Of a stretch of DNA of 64,000 nucleotides, positions 9,551-18,798 are shown piece by piece (position 1 is the stretch's first letter; the number at the start of each line of letters is the position of its first letter). Origin of the DNA: Aliishimia sp963721175 (GTDB lineage Bacteria > Pseudomonadota > Alphaproteobacteria > Rhodobacterales > Rhodobacteraceae); assembly GCA_963721175.1 (NCBI GenBank), contig CAVRIG010000021.1:237176-301175 (forward strand), in the 5' to 3' direction. The notes beneath the pieces were generated by a model. The model did no database searches. It worked only from the letters and a program-made list of their open reading frames with translations, and was not told where the DNA came from. The position numbers and the translations under genes were made by a program.

Positions 9551-10033
9551 CTAGAGATGCTCCCGGAATTCCTCGATGACACGGATATAGACGTCGCGCT
9601 TGAAGGGAACAATCCCGTCGGCGAGGGCGGCAGGCTCCTGCCAGCGCCAGGCGGAGAATTCGGGATGTTCGGTGCCGATGTTCACCTGCTCGTCGCGCCC
9701 GGTGAAGCGCAGCAGGAACCATTTCTGCTTCTGCCCGCGATACTTGCCTTTCCAGATCTGGGGCACGATCTCGTGCGGCAGGTCATATGAGAGCCATCCG
9801 TCGGTTTCGGCGACGACCTCCACCAAGTCCCGAGTGATGCCGGTTTCTTCCCACAACTCGCGCAGTGCGGCGTCACGCGGATCCTCGCCCTTGTCCACCC
9901 CGCCCTGTGGCATCTGCCACGCATCCTGGTAACGGTCCATCCGCTGCCCGACGAACACGCGGCCCTCGGCATTCATGATCATCACGCCCACGCAGGGGCG
10001 GTAGGGCAACTTCGCGATCTCTTCGGGGGTCAT
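9551..10033 (-). CDS. rppH: RNA pyrophosphohydrolase (Nudix)
   Basis: 160 aa. Removes pyrophosphate from 5'-triphosphorylated RNA to start mRNA decay, or hydrolyses dinucleoside polyphosphates. The N-terminal strand is LPYRPCVGVMIMNAEGRVFV. The Nudix box begins GGVDKGEDPRDAAL and continues RELWEETGI. The W-rich IWKGKYRGQKQKWFLLRF segment is typical of RppH/NudH. The C-terminus ends VPFKRDVYIRVIEEF. The ATG at 10033 was chosen because the much longer frame upstream overlaps the divergent reductase gene. Confidence 0.93.
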   Translation of the reverse strand: MTPEEIAKLPYRPCVGVMIMNAEGRVFVGQRMDRYQDAWQMPQGGVDKGEDPRDAALRELWEETGITRDLVEVVAETDGWLSYDLPHEIVPQIWKGKYRGQKQKWFLLRFTGRDEQVNIGTEHPEFSAWRWQEPAALADGIVPFKRDVYIRVIEEFREHL

Positions 10034-10162
10034 CGGCACCTCCAGTCCTGCCCGATCTATCCCATGCAAAGCAGTGCCCGTCCACTCCGCTGACGCGGCG
10101 TTGCGCGTGACAAGGCGGCGCGCGTCGGGCGAAATGCGGCGCAACTGGCAGGGAGAGACACG

Positions 10163-12190
10163 ATGACCGACTACCCCCACCTTCTGGCGCCGCTCGATCT
10201 GGGCTTCACCACGCTCAAGAACCGCGTGCTCATGGGCTCGATGCATACCGGGCTCGAGGAGACGAAGGACTGGAACCGGGTGGCGGAGTTCTATGCCGAA
10301 CGCGCCCGCGGCGAGGTGGCGCTGATGGTGACGGGCGGGATCGGACCGAACCTCGAAGGCTCGGTGCTGCCGGGGGCCGCCATGATGACGACCGAGGACG
10401 ACGTGCGGAACCATTCGGTGATCACCGACCGCGTGCACGACGCGGGCGGCAAGATCGCGATGCAGATCCTGCATGCCGGGCGGTATGCCTACGGGCCGCA
10501 ATGCGTCGCACCCTCGCCGGTGAAATCTCCCATTTCGCCCTTCCCGCCCGCTGAACTCGACGAGGACGGGATCGAAAAACAGATCGCCGACATCGTGAAT
10601 GCTGCCCGGCTGGCGCAGGAGGCCGGCTACGACGGGGTCGAGATCATGGGCTCGGAGGGGTATTTCCTCAACCAGTTCATCGTCACGCATACCAACAAGC
10701 GCACCGACCGCTGGGGCGGCTCCTATGAGAACCGCATCCGGTTGGCCGTAGAGGTGGTGCGGCGGACGCGGGAGGCCGTGGGACGCGACTTCATCATCAT
10801 CTACCGGCTCAGCATGATCGACCTGGTGCCGAACGGGTCGACGACGGAAGAAGTGATTCAACTGGCAAAGGAGGTCGAGACCGCCGGCGCCACGATCATC
10901 AACACCGGCATCGGCTGGCACGAGGCGCGGATCCCGACCATCGCCACCTCCGTGCCGCGCCGCGCCTTCGCCTGGGTCACGGAGAAGCTGATGGGGCACG
11001 TGGCGATCCCGGTCATCACCTCGAACCGGATCAACACGCCGGAGGTGGCAGAGGCGGTCTTGGCCGAAGGCTGCGCCGACATGGTCTCCATGGCGCGGCC
11101 CTTTCTCGCGGATCCGCATTTCGTCCGGAAAGCGCGCGAGGGCAAGGGCGCGGAGATCGCGCCCTGCATCGCCTGCAACCAGGCTTGCCTCGACCATACG
11201 TTCTCCGGCAAGCTGACCTCCTGCCTCGTCAACCCGCGTGCCTGCCACGAGACGGAGCTTGTGGTGGAGCGGGCGGCGGAGCGGAAGTCGGTGGCCATCG
11301 TCGGCGCCGGACCTGCGGGGCTCTCCACCGCCATCACCTGCGCGGAGCGGGGGCACAACGTCACGCTGTTCGACAAGGCGGACGAGATCGGCGGGCAACT
11401 CAACATGGCCAAGCAGATCCCGGGCAAGGAAGAGTTCCACGGCTTCGTCGACTGGTACCGCACGATGATGGAGGTGCACGGTATCGCGCTGAGGCTGGGG
11501 GCCGAGGTGACGCCGGCGATGCTGGAGGGTTTCGACGAGGTCATCATCGCCACCGGCGTCAGTCCGCGCGATCCCGGCATCCCGGGGCAGGACGGCGCGA
11601 ACGTGCTCAGCTATATCGACGTCCTCACAGGTCGCCGCAAGGCCGGGCAGCGGGTCGCCGTCGTGGGCGCGGGCGGCATCGGCTTCGATGTCTCCGAGTT
11701 CCTCGTGGACGAGGGCCACAGCCCCACCGTCAGCCTGCCCGACTGGATGAGGGAATGGGGCGTCGCCGATCCGGCCGAGCATCGTTCCGGTCTGGCGCCG
11801 GAGGGGCCGCAACCCGAGGCGGCCCAGCGCCAGGTGACGCTCCTGCAGCGCAAGGCGGAAAAACATGGGCGCCGGCTGGGCAAGACGACGGGCTGGATCC
11901 ACCGGGCGTCCCTGAAGATGAAGGATGTCAATTTCCTGGGCGGCGTGAATTACGAGCGCATCGACGACAAGGGGCTGCATATCAGCTTCGGCGCCGCCCG
12001 GGAAAACCCGCAACTCGTCGAGGCCGACACGATCGTGCTCTGCGCCGGTCAGAACCCCCTGAGAGCCCTCGCCGACGACCTCGAGGCCGCAGGGCGCAAG
12101 GTTCATGTCATCGGCGGCGCAGATGTCGCCGCGGAACTCGACGCCAAGAGGGCCATCGACCAAGGCACACGGCTCGCCGCCACACTCTGA
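10163..12190 (+). CDS. fadH: FAD/FMN-dependent 2,4-dienoyl-CoA reductase-type oxidoreductase
   Basis: 675 aa, intact. Residues 1-340 form an old-yellow-enzyme barrel (LGFTTLKNRVLMGSMHTGLE, DGVEIMGSEGYFLNQF, NKRTDRWGGSYENR). The [4Fe-4S] ligands are in CIACNQACLD and TSCLVNPRACHE. An FAD site follows (VAIVGAGPAGLSTAITCAER) and then an NAD(P) site (RVAVVGAGGIGFDVSEFLVD). The family reduces 2,4-dienoyl-CoA in beta-oxidation of unsaturated fatty acids; related enzymes act on trimethylamine or xenobiotics, so the substrate is inferred. Divergent from rppH, about 130 bp apart. Confidence 0.88.
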   Translation: MTDYPHLLAPLDLGFTTLKNRVLMGSMHTGLEETKDWNRVAEFYAERARGEVALMVTGGIGPNLEGSVLPGAAMMTTEDDVRNHSVITDRVHDAGGKIAMQILHAGRYAYGPQCVAPSPVKSPISPFPPAELDEDGIEKQIADIVNAARLAQEAGYDGVEIMGSEGYFLNQFIVTHTNKRTDRWGGSYENRIRLAVEVVRRTREAVGRDFIIIYRLSMIDLVPNGSTTEEVIQLAKEVETAGATIINTGIGWHEARIPTIATSVPRRAFAWVTEKLMGHVAIPVITSNRINTPEVAEAVLAEGCADMVSMARPFLADPHFVRKAREGKGAEIAPCIACNQACLDHTFSGKLTSCLVNPRACHETELVVERAAERKSVAIVGAGPAGLSTAITCAERGHNVTLFDKADEIGGQLNMAKQIPGKEEFHGFVDWYRTMMEVHGIALRLGAEVTPAMLEGFDEVIIATGVSPRDPGIPGQDGANVLSYIDVLTGRRKAGQRVAVVGAGGIGFDVSEFLVDEGHSPTVSLPDWMREWGVADPAEHRSGLAPEGPQPEAAQRQVTLLQRKAEKHGRRLGKTTGWIHRASLKMKDVNFLGGVNYERIDDKGLHISFGAARENPQLVEADTIVLCAGQNPLRALADDLEAAGRKVHVIGGADVAAELDAKRAIDQGTRLAATL

Positions 12191-12210
12191 ACGTCATTTC
12201 CTTGCGCCGG

Positions 12211-12290
12211 GCTTCTTTGGGTCGAGAAATACCTCGGGAGGAGTGCGAGGAGGGCAGCGCCCTCCTCGAGGCCTGCGTGGCCTGAACGCA
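12211..12290 (+). repeat. Intergenic repeat with hairpin, copy A
   Basis: Contains CTTTGGGTCGAGAAATACC followed by a GC-rich hairpin (stem GAGGAGGGC at 12247-12255, loop AGC, stem GCCCTCCTC at 12259-12267) and the tail GCGTGGCCTGAACGCAAA. Two related copies lie at 40180 and 55320 with the same order of parts. It sits just after the reductase stop, so it may also act as a transcription terminator, although no T run follows. Confidence 0.7.
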
Positions 12291-12337
12291 AATGCACCTC
12301 GTGCGCCCGCATGGGCGCTCCGGGCGATCGGAACCGC

Positions 12338-12781
12338 CTACTCTGTGACCGTGATTGTGATCCGTTCACTGACGACGGGCGGATCGTGGGGCACGTGGTT
12401 CTGATCGCCCAGAACCAGTTGCAGCGTGTGTTCGCCGGGAGCGAGGTCAAGGGTGACCTCGGTCTGCCCGCCGCCGAAATGGGTATGGTTTTCATCGGCA
12501 TAGATCCCGCTCTCGGTCATGTCCGCGTCGTCCGGTCCTTCCCCGAATCGCGCCCGGTCCGTCAGCAGATGGTGATGACCCGTGTTCTCCTTTTCCGTAC
12601 CGGCCGGCGCGACGCCCATGCCCGACAGCCCGAAGATGACCGTGACCGGCAACTCGACGCTGGCTCCGTCCTCGGGGCTAACGATATAGACACTGGCATT
12701 CTCCGCGCTTGGCGTGTCGCCAGCCATGAGAGGCAAGGCGAATGCGGCAGTCATCGCCGCGAGCAACATCGTGGTCTTCAT
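12338..12781 (-). CDS. DUF4399 secreted protein
   Basis: 147 aa with a signal peptide (MKTTMLLAAMTAAFALPLMA). The mature protein has the DUF4399 hallmarks: YIVSPEDGASVELPVTVIFG, the His cluster GHHHLLTD, NHTHFGGGQTEVTLDL and the end LGDQNHVPHDPPVVSERITI. An Ig-like, probably periplasmic beta-sandwich; the conserved histidines suggest metal binding, but the role is unknown. Confidence 0.82.
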   Translation of the reverse strand: MKTTMLLAAMTAAFALPLMAGDTPSAENASVYIVSPEDGASVELPVTVIFGLSGMGVAPAGTEKENTGHHHLLTDRARFGEGPDDADMTESGIYADENHTHFGGGQTEVTLDLAPGEHTLQLVLGDQNHVPHDPPVVSERITITVTE

Positions 12782-13270
12782 GTATGTCTCCTAATTGCAG
12801 TCATGCGGGCGCGCGCCCTACCTCCGACATAGCTCAAATTTTTCGTTACCCCGTGGCCAATTCGCCTCGTGACGCGCGCTCGCAACTGAGGCCTGTGATG
12901 CAGGAATGCAACACGGCAATGCTCACGACGTCGGCCCCGCGACGCTCGGCCGGAAAGCGCCGATCAGCCGTGTCTTTCAGCCACGCAAGGACCGGGAACC
13001 TGACAAAAGGTCCGGACTTAAGAATTTCACTAAGTAATTTCAGTTGGTATGTACCCCTCTGTCGGGAGGCGCGTGCACGCTTCCGCGCCGTTCCGACGGC
13101 GCGAATGAGCAAGTCGACATGCCTCGGACGTCAGCGAGGGCTCAGGGGCCGCTTGTTTCTCCCGGTTCATCAATCCCCGCAACGACCAAGATATTATCCC
13201 ACCGGCGCCCACATCTCGCCTAGATTCGCTCCGATATCTTCGTGACCGAAGCGAGCGACGCGATGAAAGG
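12782..13270. other. Intergenic gap of about 490 bp
   Basis: Between two divergent genes. An 88-codon frame on the minus strand (12846-13112) has no ribosome site or family character and is treated as noise. The part around 13000-13060 is AT-richer (GGACTTAAGAATTTCACTAA) and is the likeliest place for the LysR-gene promoter, but no clear box was identified. Confidence 0.4.
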
Positions 13271-13276
13271 ATGGCC

Positions 13277-14185
13277 ATGGACCGCCTGACCGAAATGGAG
13301 GCCTTTGCCACGGTGGTGGACCAGGGTGGCTTTACGGACGCGGCCAAGAAAATGGGGATCTCCAAATCCGCCGTTTCCAAACACGTGTCCAGTCTGGAGG
13401 CTCGCCTAGGCGCGCGGCTGCTCAACCGGACCACGCGGCGCGTCTCGCCGACCGAGATCGGCCTTGCCTATTACGACCGCGCGCGCCGGGTGCTGAACGA
13501 TGCGGGCGAGGCGGACGCGCTGGTCACCTCGATGCAATCGGCGCCTTCGGGTCTGCTGCGAATTTCGGTCGCCACGGATTTCGGGGTCAATCACCTCTCC
13601 CCGCTTCTGTCGAACTTCCTCGACGAGTTCCCGGACATCACCGTGAACATGGTGCTGAACAACCGGTATGTCGAACTGATCTCCGAAGGCTTTGACATGG
13701 CGGTGCGGATCGGCGAACTGGAAGACAGCACGCTGCGGGCCCGCAAGCTCTGCGAGACGTCCAAGCGGATGATCGGCGCGCCGTCCTATTTCCAGAGGTT
13801 CGGGCGCCCCCTGCGGATCGACGACCTGAACGAACACAAGCTGCTGCATTATTCCAACCAGTCCTCCGGAAATGTCTGGAAGATCACCGCGCCCTCGGGG
13901 GAAAAGCGGCAGGTGCGCACGGCGGGCTGGCTCAGCGTGAACGACGGGCAGTCGCTCCTGAACGCCGCGATCTCCGGTCTCGGCATCGCCTATCTGCCCA
14001 GCTATCTCTACGCCAAGGCCATGACCGCAGGGCTGGTGGAGGACGCAATCCCCGACCTGCCGGTGGAGATGCAGGGGATCTATGCCGTCTATCCGCCCGG
14101 TCGATTTACCCAACCCAAGGTCCGTGCATTCATCGATTTTCTCGTGCACGCCTTCGCGGAGAAAGGCCCTACAGAATGGTCGTGA
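13277..14185 (+). CDS. LysR-family transcriptional regulator
   Basis: About 302 aa. The N-terminal winged helix-turn-helix is MDRLTEMEAFATVVDQGGFT with KKMGISKSAVSKHVSSLEAR and LLNRTTRRVSPTE. The C-terminal effector domain starts near residue 90 (GLLRISVATDFGVNHLSPLL), of the CrgA/DsdC type. The ATG at 13277 fits the family start better than the ATG six bases earlier; AAAGG lies just upstream. No adjacent divergent metabolic target; the DUF4399 gene on the other side of the long gap is the nearest. Confidence 0.88.
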   Translation: MDRLTEMEAFATVVDQGGFTDAAKKMGISKSAVSKHVSSLEARLGARLLNRTTRRVSPTEIGLAYYDRARRVLNDAGEADALVTSMQSAPSGLLRISVATDFGVNHLSPLLSNFLDEFPDITVNMVLNNRYVELISEGFDMAVRIGELEDSTLRARKLCETSKRMIGAPSYFQRFGRPLRIDDLNEHKLLHYSNQSSGNVWKITAPSGEKRQVRTAGWLSVNDGQSLLNAAISGLGIAYLPSYLYAKAMTAGLVEDAIPDLPVEMQGIYAVYPPGRFTQPKVRAFIDFLVHAFAEKGPTEWS

Positions 14186-14209
14186 CCGGCTGAACATGAC
14201 CGGGCGGCG

Positions 14210-15166
14210 TCACTCCGCCGGCAGGACCACCGCCTCGACCCGCCGATTGGCCTCCCGCCCAGCGGCGGTGAGATTCGAGGCGCGCGGCGCAAGGTAGCCC
14301 ATCCCTTCGGCATCCAGACGCCCCGGATCGATGCCGTGGGCGTCTATGAGCCGCTGCCGCACCGACCGCGCGCGGTCCCGCGAGATCGTGATGTTGTCTT
14401 CGAGCCCGCCGACGGTGTCCGTATGGCCCACCAGGGAGATCCGCAAGTCGGGGTTGTCTTCAAGAAACGCGGCAAGCTCTTCCAGCACGGGGAACGGACC
14501 GGGGCCCAGTGCGGTGGCTCCGGTTTCGAATTCGAGGCTTTCCAGCACCCCAGACCCGCGACCGAGGAATTCGTCGGCGAGGCTGACGAGAGGCTGTTCG
14601 GACGTCTCATCCGGGTCCGAGGGTTGGGTCGCCCGCGGCGCCTCCGGCTCCGTGATGGGCAGAATGCCGACATCCGGATCCGCCCGGGCTTCGATTATCT
14701 GGACATAGGCCGCATCGTCCGTGGTGCTGACAAGGATCGACACCAAGGCATCCGGGCTGTCCTGAGGACCTTTGCGCAGCGTCACGAAGTGATATGTCCG
14801 CAGGTTTACGAAAATCGCGGGCGCAGGCAGGACCTCGATCCCGAACCGGAAGTCGAACCCGCCGCAGCCGCTCGCCTTGCAGTCCAGCACCACATCGTAA
14901 CCGGCCTCTTGCAACTGAGCGCGGAGCGGCGCCAGCACCTGCAGCGGAGTCAGGTTCGGCGAGGGGATCTGCCAGGTCCGGCGGATGACCTGTCCCTCCA
15001 TCGTTTGCAGGGGGATCGTGGTCCCGTCGTAGGGTGCCACGGGCGCATCGTACCTGTCGCGTTCGCTGACCCGCTCGGCGGTCATCCGGGCGCTGGGCGG
15101 AAGTTCGAGCGCCGCCGCTTCCGCGCCGGCGACCAGCGCGACGAGAAGGCAGAAAAGTCGGATCAT
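14210..15166 (-). CDS. OmpA-family cell-envelope protein
   Basis: 318 aa from the ATG at 15166, with a signal peptide (MIRLFCLLVALVAGAEAAAL). The middle region (QVIRRTWQIPSPNLTPLQVL and a Cys pair in DCKASGCGGFDFRFG) is of unknown fold. The C-terminal OmpA/MotB peptidoglycan-binding domain is clear: LRISLVGHTDTVGG, ISRDRARSVRQRLID, GMGYLAPRASN and REANRRVEAV. Last gene of an operon; its ATG overlaps the stop of the AhpD-like gene (ATGA at 15163-15166). Confidence 0.88.
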   Translation of the reverse strand: MIRLFCLLVALVAGAEAAALELPPSARMTAERVSERDRYDAPVAPYDGTTIPLQTMEGQVIRRTWQIPSPNLTPLQVLAPLRAQLQEAGYDVVLDCKASGCGGFDFRFGIEVLPAPAIFVNLRTYHFVTLRKGPQDSPDALVSILVSTTDDAAYVQIIEARADPDVGILPITEPEAPRATQPSDPDETSEQPLVSLADEFLGRGSGVLESLEFETGATALGPGPFPVLEELAAFLEDNPDLRISLVGHTDTVGGLEDNITISRDRARSVRQRLIDAHGIDPGRLDAEGMGYLAPRASNLTAAGREANRRVEAVVLPAE

Positions 15167-15730
15167 CTGAACTGCGCGTGATACTCCCGGTTCGGGCGCA
15201 TGTCGCTGCCGCTGGCCACGCGGTTGGTCATGTTGAAGAACCCCGCCACGCTCGCGATGTCCCAGATGTCGCGGTCGGTGAACCCGTGGTCGCGCAGGAT
15301 CTGCCGGTCGGCCTCCTCCACGTCCGCGCTGGCCTTCGTCAGCTTGGCCGCGAAATCCAGCATCGCCCGCTGGCGCGGTTCCAGATCGGCGACCTTGTAG
15401 TTCATCACCATCATCTCTCCCAGTTCCGGATCGCCGGAGAGTTGCCGCACCGCCGCCCCGTGCGCCACGAGGCAGTAGTAGCACTTGTTGATCGACGAGA
15501 CGACGACCGCGATCATCTCCCGCTCGAGTTTGGAAAGCGCTCGAGTCACCCAGCATGAGATCGTTGTAGAGAGCCGTGAAGGCGTTCAGCTTTTCGATAT
15601 CGAAGGCGTAGGCGCGCAGGACGTTCGGCACCATGCCGAGCTTGTCCATGCAGATGTCAAAATACTTCTGCGTCTCGGGCGGGAGCGGATCGACCTGGGG
15701 CAGGTCGAGTGCGGTGGGAGTTTCGGCCAT
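15163..15730 (-). CDS. AhpD-like peroxidase-related enzyme, one frameshift
   Basis: Carboxymuconolactone decarboxylase/AhpD-fold protein of the uncharacterised peroxidase-related type, about 188 aa. The N-terminal part MAETPTALDLPQVDPLPPET runs to NAFTALYNDLMLGDS. An extra A near 15543 breaks the frame, after which ALSKLEREMIAVVVSSINKC continues. The redox CxxC with its His is in NKCYYCLVAHGAAV. The start lies 1 nt from the GNAT stop and the end overlaps the OmpA gene. Confidence 0.85.
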
Positions 15731-15731
15731 G

Positions 15732-16445
15732 TCAGTTCTCCAGAAGCCGGTAATGATACTGTCCCGCGACATCCATGCCGAGGGAGGAATAGAGCCCGTT
15801 CGCGGCCGCGTTCGCCTTTCGTGCAGAGCACTGCCATGTTGGCGGCACCCTGCTCCGCCGCCCAGAACGCAGCCTTGCGCATCATCCAGGCGGCCAGACC
15901 GTTCCGGCGTTGCTGCGGCAGGACCTCGACTGCGTGGACCATGCAGGCGCCGTCGTGAACGGCGGCGAAGGCGACCCCGCCGGGCCGTTCGTTACAGCGC
16001 CCGAAGATCGCGGTCTTGTGCCGGGCGCGTGCCATCACGGCAAGACGGCCTGGGCCGATGCCGCCCTGCGCCCAGATCTCCTCCATGATCGCCAGCGGTT
16101 CCCAGATGACGAAGGCCGTCACCCGAGGCAGCGGAATATCCGTCAGCCGCGCGGTGAGGCAGACATACATGTTGACCGGATCGACCAGCGCATAGCCGCG
16201 ATCGGCCAGTTCGGCGTCGAGATCATCCTCTCCCTCCCGCAGCATGAAGAGCGGCGCCTGCCCATGCCGCGCATCGCGGCCTCGGCGGCGGCGATATCCG
16301 CGCCGGGTTCCGAGCGCGTCGCGGCGGAGACGCGCTTGCCGCCACCGGCGCCGTCCCGCAAGGTCCAGCCGTCCTGCTGCCACATCCGCGCGGGCGGCCA
16401 TGTGGCCTCGCAGAGATCGTAGAGAGCCTGCGCGGAAAGGCTCAT
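15732..16445 (-). CDS. GNAT-family N-acetyltransferase, two frameshifts
   Basis: About 237 aa, starting MSLSAQALYDLCEATWPPAR. The acetyl-CoA region is VHAVEVLPQQRRNGLAAWMM. The frame breaks near 16260 (RRRSSCC versus APLFMLREGEDDLDAELADR) and again near 15822. There an extra G (ACGAAAGGCG) hides the natural end TKANAAANGLYSSLGMDVAG before the stop at 15732. The two shifts cancel (714 nt). Overlaps the cinA-like gene start-to-stop by ATGA at 16442-16445. Confidence 0.82.
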
Positions 16446-17164
16446 TCGGGGAAAGCCTCGGAGAGCAGCGCCATCGCCGCGTCGACCTGCGCCGGGTCTG
16501 GCCCTCGGATCACCACATGCGCGCCGTGCCGCCCGTCGTAATGGAACGGGTATGAGCCGATCGACAGGTCCGGGTAATCCTCGGCGATCCGTGACAACGG
16601 CCCCGCGATCTCGCCCTCCGCCCGGTCGATGCGACGCGTCTGGCTCTGCACCGGCGCGCCGCCGGTCAGGCCGGGCAGCACGCTTTCGACCATCGCCTGG
16701 AAGATCTGGGGGACACCGGCCATCACGTGGACATTTTCGAGGGTGAATCCCGGCGCGGCGGAGACCGGGTTCTCGATCAGCGTCGCGCCCTCGGGAATCC
16801 GGGCCATACGCAGGCGCGCCTCGTTCAACTCCGTCCCTGAGCGGTCGTAATGCGCCTGAAGCAGCGCGCGGGCGTCATCGCGCACGCCGATCGGGACACC
16901 GAACGCCGCCGCCACGTTATCGGCCGTGATGTCGTCGTGGGTAGGTCCGATCCCGCCGCTGGTGAACACATGGTCGTAGGCACTCGACAGAGCCTCCACC
17001 GCAGCCACGATGGCGGCCGGCTTGTCGCTGACGATCCGCACCTCCTGCAGGTCGATGCCGATATTGGTCAGCTCGCCGGCCAGGTGATGCATGTTGGCAT
17101 CGCGCGTGCGCCCCGACAGGATCTCGTCCCCGATCACGAGCATCGCGGCAGAGGGATTCGGCAT
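16442..17164 (-). CDS. CinA/MoaB-domain molybdopterin-binding protein
   Basis: 240 aa. A single competence/damage-inducible CinA N-terminal (MoCF_biosynth) domain: AAMLVIGDEILSGRTRDANM, HVFTSGGIGPTHDDITADNV, GFTLENVHVMAGVPQIFQAM. The C-terminal nicotinamide deamidase domain of full CinA is absent, as in many alphaproteobacterial homologues. First gene of a four-gene operon; divergent from sfsA with only 46 bp between the starts. Confidence 0.86.
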   Translation of the reverse strand: MPNPSAAMLVIGDEILSGRTRDANMHHLAGELTNIGIDLQEVRIVSDKPAAIVAAVEALSSAYDHVFTSGGIGPTHDDITADNVAAAFGVPIGVRDDARALLQAHYDRSGTELNEARLRMARIPEGATLIENPVSAAPGFTLENVHVMAGVPQIFQAMVESVLPGLTGGAPVQSQTRRIDRAEGEIAGPLSRIAEDYPDLSIGSYPFHYDGRHGAHVVIRGPDPAQVDAAMALLSEAFPE

Positions 17165-17210
17165 GTGTGGTTCCTTGTCCGGTCCTTCAACCCGGTATAG
17201 GGCCCGGTCC

Positions 17211-17915
17211 ATGCGCTTTCAAACCGATCTTGTGCCCGCGAGGCTGATCCGCCGCTACAAACGGTTCCTGGCGGACTGCACGCTCGAGGACGGACGCGAG
17301 GTCACCGCGCATTGCGCCAATCCGGGCTCGATGATGGGGCTTGCCGAACCGGGGACGAGAATCTGGCTGGAGCCGAATGACGACCCGAAACGGAAGCTCG
17401 GATGGGGGTGGCGTCTGGTCGATCATGAGGACGGCCATTTCACCGGCGTCGATACTTCCGTGCCGAACCGGGCGCTGCGCGAGGCGCTTCAGGCGCGGCA
17501 GGTCGCCGCACTGACGGAGTACGGCACGGTTCGTGCCGAGGTGAAGTACGGGCAGTCGAGCCGCATCGACTTCCTGCTGAGCGAGGAGGGCCTGCCCGAC
17601 CTGTTCGTCGAAGTGAAATCCGTAACCTTGGCGCGCCGTCCGGGCGTGGCGGAATTCCCCGACAGCGTCACGAAGCGCGGGGCGAGGCACTTGGTGGAAC
17701 TGGCGGATCAGGTGCGCGCCGGCCATCGCGCCGTCATGCTCTTTCTCGTGCAGCGCACCGATTGCACGGAGGTCACCCTCGCGGGCGACATCGATCCGAC
17801 CTACCTTGCGGCCTTCAGGCAGGCGCGAGCCGCCGGGGTTGACGTCATCGCCTTGGGGACAAATATTTCAACCAGAGAGATTATCGTGGGCGAACCATTG
17901 GCGTTTCGGCTTTGA
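17211..17915 (+). CDS. sfsA: DNA/RNA nuclease SfsA
   Basis: 234 aa, starting MRFQTDLVPARLIRRYKRFL. The OB-like N-terminal part has TAHCANPGSMMGL, and the nuclease-like part has SRIDFLLSEEG and LFVEVKSVTLARR, followed by GRHLVEL-type sequence (KRGARHLVELADQVRAG). Known as sugar fermentation stimulation protein; E. coli SfsA has been linked to nucleic-acid binding and nuclease activity. Followed 52 bp later by map on the same strand, a common alphaproteobacterial pairing. Confidence 0.92.
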   Translation: MRFQTDLVPARLIRRYKRFLADCTLEDGREVTAHCANPGSMMGLAEPGTRIWLEPNDDPKRKLGWGWRLVDHEDGHFTGVDTSVPNRALREALQARQVAALTEYGTVRAEVKYGQSSRIDFLLSEEGLPDLFVEVKSVTLARRPGVAEFPDSVTKRGARHLVELADQVRAGHRAVMLFLVQRTDCTEVTLAGDIDPTYLAAFRQARAAGVDVIALGTNISTREIIVGEPLAFRL

Positions 17916-17967
17916 CTCCCGCGAGTCACTGGCGCAAAACAGGGCCGACTTGCTCAGGGAGAGCGGT

Positions 17968-18786
17968 GTGAAGCAGAATATTCCAGGTCGCGTGACCAAG
18001 GACGGTATCCACCTGTACCAACGGACGGATTTTGCCGGCATGCACAAGGCCGGGGCATTGGCGGCGCGCATTCTGGACGACGTCGCCGATCATGTCTTCG
18101 TGGGCCAGACCACGGCCGAACTCGACCGGCTGATCGAGGCGTACGTGAACGCGGCCGGTGCGCAGTCGGCCACGATCGGCTACAAGGGCTACCAGCATGC
18201 CTCCTGCATTAGTGTCAATCACGTGGTCTGCCACGGAATTCCGGGCGACAAGAAACTCAAGGACGGCGATATCCTCAATATCGACGTGACCGTAATCGTC
18301 GACGGCTGGTACGGCGACACGTCCCGGATGTACGTCGCCGGCAAGCTTCCGCGCAAGGCGGAGCGGCTGATCGAGGTCACGCATGACGCGCTGATGCGGG
18401 GCATCGAAGCCGCCCGGCCCGGCAGTACCTTCGGTGACATCGGGCACGCTATCCAGAGCTTCGTCGAAGGCCACCGGATGTCGGTGGTGCGCGACTTTTG
18501 CGGTCACGGGCTGGGCCAGGTGTTTCACGCCCCCCCCAATGTGCTGCATTACGGCCGCCCCGGCACCGGACCGCGTCTGGAAGAGGGCATGTTCTTCACC
18601 ATCGAACCCATGGTGAACCTCGGAAGGCCGGAGACGAAGACGCTCGCCGACGACTGGACGGCCGTGACCCGTGACAAGTCGCTCTCGGCGCAGTTCGAGC
18701 ATTCGGTGGGCATTTCCGCGGATGGCTGCGAGATCTTCACCCTCTCGCCCGCGGGCCGGTTTCACCCGACATACCGGACCGAGTGA
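17968..18786 (+). CDS. map: Type I methionine aminopeptidase
   Basis: 272 aa from a GTG start at 17968, preceded by AGGGAGAG; no in-frame ATG fits. Removes the N-terminal Met from nascent proteins. Metal ligands are visible: the two Asp in LNIDVTVIVDGWYGDTSRMY, the His of DFCGHGLGQVFH, the Glu of TIEPMVNLG and the Glu of QFEHSVGISADG. NHVVCHGIPGDKKLKDGDI is the family substrate region. Intact. Confidence 0.94.
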   Translation: MKQNIPGRVTKDGIHLYQRTDFAGMHKAGALAARILDDVADHVFVGQTTAELDRLIEAYVNAAGAQSATIGYKGYQHASCISVNHVVCHGIPGDKKLKDGDILNIDVTVIVDGWYGDTSRMYVAGKLPRKAERLIEVTHDALMRGIEAARPGSTFGDIGHAIQSFVEGHRMSVVRDFCGHGLGQVFHAPPNVLHYGRPGTGPRLEEGMFFTIEPMVNLGRPETKTLADDWTAVTRDKSLSAQFEHSVGISADGCEIFTLSPAGRFHPTYRTE

Positions 18787-18798
18787 GCCGAGGCGCGC

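Noticed and set aside
12846..13112. 88-codon minus-strand ORF in the DUF4399-LysR gap
   Set aside because: No ribosome site, no domain, and composition unlike neighbouring genes.
14210..15772. Apparent fusion of an AhpD-like N-terminus to OmpA in one ORF
   Set aside because: Caused by the extra base near 15543; separate starts with ATGA overlap explain both proteins.
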